A stretch of DNA of 8,434 nt, taken from the NCBI GenBank assembly GCA_005885325.1, contig VAYX01000169.1, forward strand, positions 1 to 8,434. The letters run 5' to 3'. Below the pieces are notes generated by a model. It did no database searches, was not told the DNA's origin, and saw nothing but the letters and a program-made list of their open reading frames with translations. The position numbers and the translations under genes were made by a program. Source of the DNA: Actinomycetota bacterium (lineage in GTDB: Bacteria; Actinomycetota; UBA4738; HRBIN12). Shown here in pieces: positions 1 through 4,107 of the stretch. Each line of letters opens with the position of its first letter. Within the stretch, counting starts at the first letter, position 1.

Positions 1-132
1 CTCGGACGGGTGCCACTCGTCGTGAGCGCCCTGCCCGGGCCACCGCCGCCGGAGCCCGGCCCCTGGTGGCGCCGGGGCGGCTCCGCGGTCTTGCAGGGCG
101 TCTCGAGCGTGCTGTCGTCCTTGTTCGGGTGA
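1..132 (+). CDS. 3' end of an unidentified upstream gene (5' truncated by window)
   Basis: Frame 1 is open from the first base to a TGA at 130-132 and encodes 43 residues. Nearly every codon ends in G or C, as in the confirmed genes of this window, while plus-strand frame 2 is stopped early, so this is probably the true C-terminus of a gene starting outside the window. The visible part has a Pro-rich stretch (residues 12-21, GPPPPEPGP), a WWRR patch and a Ser/Val/Leu-rich tail ending SSLFG. I see no recognisable domain and assign no function. The stop lies 22 nt before the hpt start. A short fragment at a window edge carries real risk of being a chance open frame. Confidence 0.5.
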   Translation, partial: LGRVPLVVSALPGPPPPEPGPWWRRGGSAVLQGVSSVLSSLFG

Positions 133-140
133 CCCTCTGC

Positions 141-146
141 TACCAT
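141..146 (+). promoter_or_regulatory. Candidate -10 box (TACCAT) of hpt, near-leaderless
   Basis: TACCAT fits the TANNNT -10 pattern common in Actinobacteria and ends 8 nt before the hpt ATG. A start site 6-8 nt downstream would put the mRNA 5' end at or within a few bases of the start codon. No convincing -35 is visible at 16-18 bp spacing, and there is no Shine-Dalgarno sequence before the ATG. Confidence 0.35.
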
Positions 147-154
147 CCGGCCGG

Positions 155-775
155 ATGTCGGAGGACGCGACCGTCTTGTTCGGACGCGAGGACATCCGCC
201 GGCGGATCGAGGAGCTCGGCCGCGACATCACCGGGGACTACGAGGGACGCGCGCCCGTCCTGATCTCGGTCCTGAAGGGCGGGTCGGTGTTCCTCGCCGA
301 CCTCATGCGCCAGGTCCACCTCCCGATCGCGATCGACTACATGTCGATCTCCCGGTACGGGGATGCGACGGAGTCGATGGGCCGGGTCCGCATCGTGAAG
401 GACCTGGAGGTGGACGTCGGCGGGCGTGACGTCCTGATCGCCGAGGACATCGTCGACACCGGGCTCACTCTCTCGTACCTGATCACGGTCCTGGAATCGC
501 GGCATCCCGCCTCGGTGGAGGTGTGCGCGCTCCTGGACAAGTCCGTGCGCCGCATCACGCCGCTCCCCATCCGGTACGTGGGGTTCGACTGCCCAGACGT
601 GTTCGTCGTGGGCTACGGGCTGGACTTCCAGGAGCGGTACCGGAACCTGCCGGATATCCTTGCAGTGCAAGACCTCTCCGCCCTCTCCGCGGATCCGGAC
701 CTCCTCGTCCCGTACCTCAAGGGTGTCCCGCGGGCCGTGCCCGGGCCGGACGCCGGTCGCGAGCGCGCCACCTAG
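155..775 (+). CDS. hpt: Hypoxanthine phosphoribosyltransferase
   Basis: Encodes 206 residues. The enzyme is a cytosolic purine-salvage transferase that joins hypoxanthine (often also guanine) to PRPP, giving IMP or GMP and pyrophosphate. The family motifs appear in order: LKGG at 40-43 (pyrophosphate loop), SISRYG at 64-69 (flexible catalytic loop with the Ser-x-x-Tyr-type signature), the PRPP-binding loop VLIAEDIVDTG at 93-103 with the acidic pair E97/D98, K129 in LLDKSVRR (purine contact), and VGYGLDFQERYRNLPDI at 152-168. It is slightly longer than the usual ~180 residues because of a ~30-residue C-terminal tail of low conservation. The ATG at 155 gives a typical N-terminus and has no Shine-Dalgarno sequence; a TACCAT -10 candidate just upstream suggests a leaderless transcript. 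hpt is often found beside tilS and ftsH, so its position next to a BFN gene is less usual. Confidence 0.95.
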   Translation: MSEDATVLFGREDIRRRIEELGRDITGDYEGRAPVLISVLKGGSVFLADLMRQVHLPIAIDYMSISRYGDATESMGRVRIVKDLEVDVGGRDVLIAEDIVDTGLTLSYLITVLESRHPASVEVCALLDKSVRRITPLPIRYVGFDCPDVFVVGYGLDFQERYRNLPDILAVQDLSALSADPDLLVPYLKGVPRAVPGPDAGRERAT

Positions 776-776
776 G

Positions 777-805
777 TTGTCGGAGGGGGAGGGGAGGGCT
801 AGATT
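777..805 (+). promoter_or_regulatory. Putative promoter of the BFN gene (TTGTCG-17-TAGATT)
   Basis: A -35-like TTGTCG (777-782) is separated by exactly 17 bp from TAGATT (800-805), a good actinobacterial -10. It starts just after the hpt stop codon. The predicted start site, about 811-812, leaves a leader of only about 7 nt before the ATG at 819, so transcription of the BFN gene may be independent of hpt. The G-rich stretch 784-797 lies inside the spacer and is too far upstream to act as its Shine-Dalgarno sequence. Confidence 0.45.
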
Positions 806-818
806 CCCAGATGAGGCC

Positions 819-1292
819 ATGATCGAGATGTCGCTTGCCGGTGTGCGGATCGAACTCCCCACGAACCAACCCATCGTCCTCCTGCGGGAGGCCGAAGGCG
901 AGCGCTTCCTCCCCATCTGGATCGGGCAGGCCGAGGCGGCGGCCATCGCCCTGGCGCTCCAGGGCGTCGTGACGCCCCGCCCGATGACCCATGATCTCCT
1001 GAAGAACATCCTCGAGGAGATCGCGATCCAGGTCGAGAGCATCGTGATCACCGAGTTGCGCGAGGGAACGTTCTACGCCGTGATCAACATGCAGCGGAAC
1101 GGGACGTCCTACGAGATCTCGTCGCGGCCGAGCGACGCCATCGCGCTCGCGGTTCGGCTCAACTGCAAGATCTTCGCCAGCGAAGAGGTCCTGAACGAGG
1201 CCTCCATCCTCATCCCCAGCGGGGACGACGATGAAGAGGTCGAGAAGTTCCGCGAGTTCCTGGAGAACGTGAACCCAGAAGACTTCGGCTGA
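819..1292 (+). CDS. Bifunctional nuclease (BFN/DUF151) family protein
   Basis: Encodes 157 residues, the normal length for this family. The founding plant members have been described as having DNase and RNase activity; bacterial members are mostly uncharacterised. The diagnostic core is clear: FLPIWIGQAEAAAIALALQG at 30-49, the following PRPMTHDLLKNILEEI block at 54-69, and SSRPSDAIALAVRLNCKIFA at 101-120. The C-terminus is acidic (SGDDDEEVEKF). I chose the ATG at 819 because MIEMSLAGVRIELP is the standard family start; the frame stays open further upstream, but that part reads through hpt. In mycobacteria the homologue Rv1829 sits between two MerR genes next to gcvP (from memory), which matches the MerR and gcvPA/gcvPB genes downstream. 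The stop is 16 bp from the stop of the convergent CAP gene. Family assignment is firm; the enzymatic activity is inferred. Confidence 0.92.
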   Translation: MIEMSLAGVRIELPTNQPIVLLREAEGERFLPIWIGQAEAAAIALALQGVVTPRPMTHDLLKNILEEIAIQVESIVITELREGTFYAVINMQRNGTSYEISSRPSDAIALAVRLNCKIFASEEVLNEASILIPSGDDDEEVEKFREFLENVNPEDFG

Positions 1293-1318
1293 TTCCGGTG
1301 AGGCTGCGCTAGCCGAAG
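1283..1318. terminator. Inverted repeat over the two convergent stop codons, possible weak bidirectional terminator
   Basis: CTTCGGCT (1283-1290) is exactly complementary to AGCCGAAG (1311-1318), giving an 8-bp stem with a 20-nt loop. It covers the stop codons of the BFN gene (1290-1292) and the CAP gene (1309-1311 on the minus strand). There is no U-tract on either side. Both proteins end in Phe-Gly, so the symmetry may simply be two similar gene ends facing each other. It is the only hairpin available between the convergent genes. Confidence 0.3.
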
Positions 1319-1800
1319 AAGATCGCGGTGGCCCAGAACTGGTTCCTGCCGCAGCCCGACCTGCCGGACCTATGGATCGCGCCGATCCCCACGAAGTCCA
1401 CCTTGCGGCTCAGGATGATCTTCCGGTGATACGCGTGATGCATCATCAGCCGGTGCATCTGGAACAGTGTGTCCCCACAGCCGACGACGTCGGCGCCCAT
1501 GGTCTGGTAGCCGGCGTAGGGAGCCAGGATCACCGCGAGGTTGCCCATATCGAACAGCCGGCCTTCGCGGATCATCTTCCGCGTATGGCCCTTGGCGGTG
1601 TCCGACAGCTTCGTGTTCAGCTTCAACGGCCGCAGGTCGTGCTGCGCGCGTGTGTGGTTGATGATCCGGAGGTACCGCGATCGCATCGTGGCCTGCGCGG
1701 GCGCGGCAAGCGTCACCAAGAGCAGGGTGACGAGAATCGGGAGGAGAAGTCGCGTGGCCCGGCGGGCGCGACGGTGACCCGTCGTCTTCGGGTGACGCAT
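1309..1800 (-). CDS. Secreted CAP (SCP/PR-1) domain protein, degenerate metal-site variant
   Basis: Encodes 163 residues. Residues 1-37 form a clear Sec signal peptide: a basic n-region (RRARRATR), a hydrophobic core (LLLPILVTLLLVTLAA) and a likely cleavage after AQA. The rest is a small CAP domain: IINHTRAQHDLRPLKLN (46-62), a helix with KGHTRKM (70-76), HRKIIL (125-130) and the final strand FWATAIFFG. In typical bacterial CAP proteins a His precedes the GEN motif; here the equivalent positions are D84 (GRLFDMGN) and A103-D104 (MGADVVG), so two of the usual metal ligands are lost while H125 remains. C108 and C150 could form a disulphide. The second CAP gene at 5703-6173 aligns throughout but keeps those ligands. 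It is transcribed divergently from the MerR gene. A TAG stop lies 12 nt upstream of the ATG in frame, so this is the most upstream ATG; no Shine-Dalgarno sequence is visible. Function is unknown, probably extracytoplasmic. Confidence 0.85.
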   Translation of the reverse strand: MRHPKTTGHRRARRATRLLLPILVTLLLVTLAAPAQATMRSRYLRIINHTRAQHDLRPLKLNTKLSDTAKGHTRKMIREGRLFDMGNLAVILAPYAGYQTMGADVVGCGDTLFQMHRLMMHHAYHRKIILSRKVDFVGIGAIHRSGRSGCGRNQFWATAIFFG

Positions 1801-1809
1801 CGGGGCCGG

Positions 1810-1815
1810 ACGCTA
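1810..1815 (-). promoter_or_regulatory. Candidate -10 box (TAGCGT) of the minus-strand CAP gene
   Basis: Read on the minus strand, TAGCGT fits TANNNT and ends 9 nt before the ATG at 1800, giving a very short or absent leader. The gene has no Shine-Dalgarno sequence, which fits. No recognisable -35 lies at standard spacing, so this is a weak call. Confidence 0.25.
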
Positions 1816-1851
1816 GCCCAAGATGTGTGGCATGTCTCGCAAGCATGTTCG

Positions 1852-1973
1852 ATTACGTGTTTCCGATTCATGAAAACTCGCAGGTCGCTCTGCAACGAAA
1901 AAAATCGAGGAAATTGCGGTAATTGACATGCTGGGCACGGCGCAATAGCCTGATTCAACTTCACGTAATTACG
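1852..1973. repeat. Palindrome and distant inverted repeat, candidate operator in the divergent spacer
   Basis: CGTAATTACG (1964-1973) is a perfect 10-bp palindrome lying between the predicted MerR-gene start site and its start codon, touching the GGAG ribosome-binding site. CACGTAAT (1962-1969), which overlaps it, is the exact reverse complement of ATTACGTG (1852-1859) nearer the CAP gene, and GTAATT recurs at 1919-1924 beside the -35. This arrangement would suit a dimeric regulator acting on both divergent genes, most simply the MerR protein itself. That link is inferred only. The spacer also holds an A-tract (1897-1904) and is clearly more AT-rich than its surroundings. Confidence 0.35.
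1923..1951 (+). promoter_or_regulatory. Promoter of the MerR gene (TTGACA-17-TAGCCT)
   Basis: A perfect consensus -35, TTGACA (1923-1928), lies 17 bp from TAGCCT (1946-1951), a standard actinobacterial -10. The predicted start site at about 1957-1959 leaves a leader of about 24 nt containing GGAG. This is the best housekeeping-type promoter in the window and would drive MerR and the overlapping gene after it. Confidence 0.65.
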
Positions 1974-1981
1974 GAGTTGTG

Positions 1982-2431
1982 ATGGACGACCAGGGATATC
2001 GCGTCCCCGACGTGTGCAAGATCGTCGGGATCAGCTATCGGCAGCTCGACTATTGGACCAGGACCGGGCTGGTCCGGCCCTCCGTGCGGGACGCGCGGGG
2101 GTCGGGGACCCAGCGGCTGTACTCGTTCCAGGACCTCGCGCTGCTGCGGATCATCAAGAAGCTCCTGGACACCGGGGTCAGCCTCCAGCAGGTCCGCAAG
2201 GCCATCGGGACCCTGCGGTCGCTGAAAGAGCCCGAGGTCGGTACCACGATCGTCTCGGACGGCACTCGCATCTACGCGGTGGAGTCACCGGAGGCCGTGG
2301 TGGACCTCCTGGCCAAAGGCCAGGGCGTCTTCGCGCTCGCCATCGACAAGGTATGGACGGATCTGGAGGGAACGATCGCCAAGGGCGCGCGACGGAGGGG
2401 ACGCGAGGTCGCTCGGGCCGGAGGCGCGTGA
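1982..2431 (+). CDS. MerR-family transcriptional regulator, FtsR/Rv1828-like
   Basis: Encodes 149 residues. The N-terminal winged helix-turn-helix spans about 6-75: GYRVPDVCKIVGISYRQLDY (6-24) is the recognition region, followed by WTRTGLVRPS, the wing GSGTQRLYSF (40-49) and the helix LLRIIKKLLDTGVSLQQVRK. The C-terminal part (about 88-131) has a conserved SDGTRIYAV-SPEAVVDLL-GQGVFALAIDKVW-LEGT pattern. Together these match the actinobacterial subgroup with FtsR (C. glutamicum cg1631) and M. tuberculosis Rv1828/Rv1830, linked to control of ftsZ and cell division (from memory). It lacks the metal-binding Cys pairs of metal sensors. GTG at 1979 directly precedes ATG at 1982; I chose ATG because GGAG (1973-1976) is then 5 nt away rather than 2. 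The 3' end overlaps the next gene at GTGA. A palindrome over its ribosome-binding site suggests autoregulation. The exact target is not deducible here. Confidence 0.9.
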   Translation: MDDQGYRVPDVCKIVGISYRQLDYWTRTGLVRPSVRDARGSGTQRLYSFQDLALLRIIKKLLDTGVSLQQVRKAIGTLRSLKEPEVGTTIVSDGTRIYAVESPEAVVDLLAKGQGVFALAIDKVWTDLEGTIAKGARRRGREVARAGGA

Positions 2432-2799
2432 GGGCCCGACTCTCTACCGAACCCCCCGACTTGAAGAGCGATACCGTGAAGTTCGCGCACGCGAGCGAGC
2501 GCCAGTTCGCCCGCTTGCTGGACTTCTACCAGATCGAATGGGACTACGAGCCGCGATCGTTCGACCTCCTGTGGGACAAGCAGGGCAACGTGATCCAGCG
2601 GTTCACCCCGGACTTCTTCCTTCCCCAGTACGACCTGTACATCGAGATCACGACGCTCAACCAGAAGCTCGTCACCAAGAAGAACCGGAAGATCCGCAAG
2701 CTCCGAGAGCTGTACCCCCGGATCAACTGCAAGATCTTCTACCAGCGCGACTACCTGTCCCTGGTATCCAAGTACGGCCTGGAGGACGTCACCGGCTGA
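2428..2799 (+). CDS. Small PD-(D/E)XK nuclease-like protein, translationally coupled to MerR
   Basis: Encodes 123 residues from GTG 2428, which overlaps the MerR stop as GTGA; GGAGG (2420-2424) lies 3 nt upstream. An internal GTG at 2476 is an alternative start just before the conserved part. The core is helix SERQFARLLDFYQIEWDYEP (23-42), a strand pair, FTPDFFLP (59-66), DLYIEITT (69-76), then a very basic helix KLVTKKNRKIRKLRELYP (80-97) and CKIFYQRDYLSLVSKYG (101-117). The order E41 (YEP), D62 (TPDF), E73-x-T75 resembles TnsA-like and other PD-(D/E)XK nucleases, but the catalytic Lys expected at 75 is Thr; a Lys from the basic helix (K80, K84 or K85) might replace it, or the protein may only bind nucleic acid. 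I believe similar small domains occur near or fused to hpt-type genes in other bacteria, but this is an unverified recollection. Function unknown. Confidence 0.75.
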   Translation: MRARLSTEPPDLKSDTVKFAHASERQFARLLDFYQIEWDYEPRSFDLLWDKQGNVIQRFTPDFFLPQYDLYIEITTLNQKLVTKKNRKIRKLRELYPRINCKIFYQRDYLSLVSKYGLEDVTG

Positions 2800-2824
2800 G
2801 GGCCGGCGAAGCACGGCCAGGCCG

Positions 2825-2830
2825 TAGACT
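2825..2830 (+). promoter_or_regulatory. Candidate -10 box (TAGACT) of gcvPA
   Basis: TAGACT is a common actinobacterial -10 and ends 12 nt before the gcvPA ATG, predicting a leader of roughly 5 nt. No -35 is visible at 16-18 bp. The 43-bp gap between genes is too short for a glycine riboswitch and contains only a 5-bp GGCCG/CGGCC hairpin (2801-2818). Confidence 0.35.
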
Positions 2831-2842
2831 GTGCCCGGTGCC

Positions 2843-3766
2843 ATGAGGTTCGCCCCGCACACGGACGACGACGTACGGGAGATGCTGGCCCGGATCGGGC
2901 TCGACGGGCTGGATGCGCTGTTCGATCAGATCCCCCCCTCGGTCCGGCTGGACCGGCCGCTGGACCTCCCCGAAGGGGTCTCCGAGATGGAGATCCTTGC
3001 CGACCTGCGAGGGCTGGCCGCCGCCGACCGAAGCGCCGACGACCTGGTCTGCTTCGCGGGCGCCGGCGCCTACGACCACTACGTGCCCTCCGTGGTGTGG
3101 GCCCTGGCGGGGCGCTCGGAGTTCTACACCTCGTACACCCCCTATCAGCCCGAGCTGTCGCAGGGTGTGCTCCAGGCCCTGTTCGAGTACCAGTCCATGA
3201 TCTGCGAGCTCACGGGCCTCGAGGTCTCGAACGCCTCGTTGTACGACGGGGCAACCGCCCTGGCGGAGGCTGTCAACCTGGCCCGGTCCGCGCCGGGCCG
3301 GGGCCGGATCCTGGTCTCCGAGGCGGTCGATCCCCGGTACGTCGAGACCCTTCGGACCTACGGCAGGGGAGCGGGGTACCAGCCCGAGGTCTTCGCGGTG
3401 AAGGACGGCCGGGGCGGCGACCCGCAGGTCGGCGACGACGTGGCCGCCGTGATCGTCCAGCATCCCAACCGCTACGGGGTCCTGGAACCGGCCCGCGAGC
3501 TGTTCGGCGCGGCGCACGCGGGCGGCGCCCGGGCCATCCAGGTGTTCGACCCGCTCTCCCTCGGTGTGCTGGCACCGCCGGGCGAGCTCCGCGCCGACAT
3601 CGCCGTGGCCGAGGGCCAGGTCCTCGGCAACCACCTGAACTTCGGCGGCCCGTACCTCGGCATCATCGCCACCCGCCTGGACGACGTTCGGCGGATGCCC
3701 GGGCGCATCGTCGGCGAGACCGTGGACGTGGACGGCACGGTGGGGTACGTCCTGACGCGACCCTGA
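2843..3766 (+). pseudogene. gcvPA: Glycine dehydrogenase (decarboxylating) subunit 1, N-terminal part of a broken gcvPA
   Basis: Encodes 307 residues, about 305 of them homologous. GcvPA is the alpha subunit of the two-subunit P-protein, which decarboxylates glycine and passes the aminomethyl group to lipoyl-GcvH; the active site forms with GcvPB. Recognisable blocks are MRFAPHTDDDVREML (start), FAGAGAYDHYVPS (71-83), YTPYQPELSQGVLQALFEYQ (98-117), ASLYDGATALAEA (131-143), NFGGPYLG (266-273) and PGRIVGETVD (286-295). Family members are about 440-450 residues. The frame ends early after GYVLT-RP at a TGA (3764-3766). The next segment of the family, about 20 residues resembling L-x-x-REQHIRR-x-KATSNICTN, is missing, and the remainder continues in another frame from 3766. 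The ATG at 2843 fits the family start better than the in-frame GTG at 2831. Either the gene is dead, or the lesion is an assembly or sequencing error. Confidence 0.85.
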
Positions 3767-3768
3767 TG
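3755..3768 (+). other. Deletion/frameshift junction in gcvPA with TGATG stop-start
   Basis: Before the junction the reading is GGG-TAC-GTC-CTG-ACG (GYVLT); after it, GCG-ACC-CTG-ATG-GCC (ATLMA) in the frame one base back. In intact homologues about 20 residues separate these two blocks. The frame relation requires a net loss of 3n+1 bases, so about 61 nt if exactly 20 codons plus one base are gone. The fragment sizes agree: 305 + 116 + 20 = 441, the usual family length. The TGATG that results is a by-product of the Leu-Met codons. Confidence 0.75.
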
Positions 3769-4107
3769 GCCATCGCCGCGACGGTCTACCTGTCGTGGCT
3801 GGGCCCCGAGGGCCTGGCCGAGCTGGGCCGGCGGTGCGCGGCCAAGGCAGCCTACGCGGCGGAAAGGCTGTCGCAGATCCCCGGGGTCGAGCCGCTCTTC
3901 CCCGGCGCGCCCTTCTTCAAGGAGTTCGCCCTGCGGCTTCCCCGGCCCGCCGACGAGGTCCGGGACGAGCTGATCGAGCGGGGATTCCTCGCCGGCGTGC
4001 CGCTCCCCGACGCCGACGGGCGCGCGCTCCTCGTGGCGGTCACGGAGCGGCGGACGAAAGCGGAGATCGATGCCCTGGCCGGCGCGATGGGGGAGGCGCT
4101 GGCGTGA
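3766..4107 (+). pseudogene. gcvPA: Glycine dehydrogenase subunit 1, C-terminal part of the broken gcvPA
   Basis: Encodes 113 residues from ATG 3766, which shares its A with the TGA ending the N-terminal part. It carries the normal C-terminal third of GcvPA: MAIAATVYLSWLGPEGLAEL (1-20), the helix KAAYAAERLSQIPG, the strand APFFKEFALRLP (48-59), DELIERGFLAGVPLP (67-81) and ALLVAVTERRTKAEIDALAG (87-106). Homology begins slightly before this ATG, at Ala-Thr-Leu (3757-3765), which shows that it is the tail of the same ancestral gene and not a separate gene. Translation could restart here by coupling, yielding a two-piece subunit that still lacks the missing segment. The strong GGGGGAGG for gcvPB lies near its end. 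Confidence 0.82.

Noticed and set aside
140..1051. Minus-strand open frame of 303 codons opposite hpt and the BFN gene
   Set aside because: Both plus-strand genes have full family motifs. The antisense frame spans two unrelated genes and shows no recognisable domain.
2800..2842. Glycine riboswitch or intrinsic terminator before gcvPA
   Set aside because: The gap is only 43 bp. It contains just a 5-bp GC hairpin without a U-tract, and no aptamer-like conserved segments.
3755..3768. Programmed frameshift joining the two gcvPA parts
   Set aside because: There is no slippery sequence, and a slip could not restore the roughly 20 missing residues; a deletion or assembly error explains the data better.
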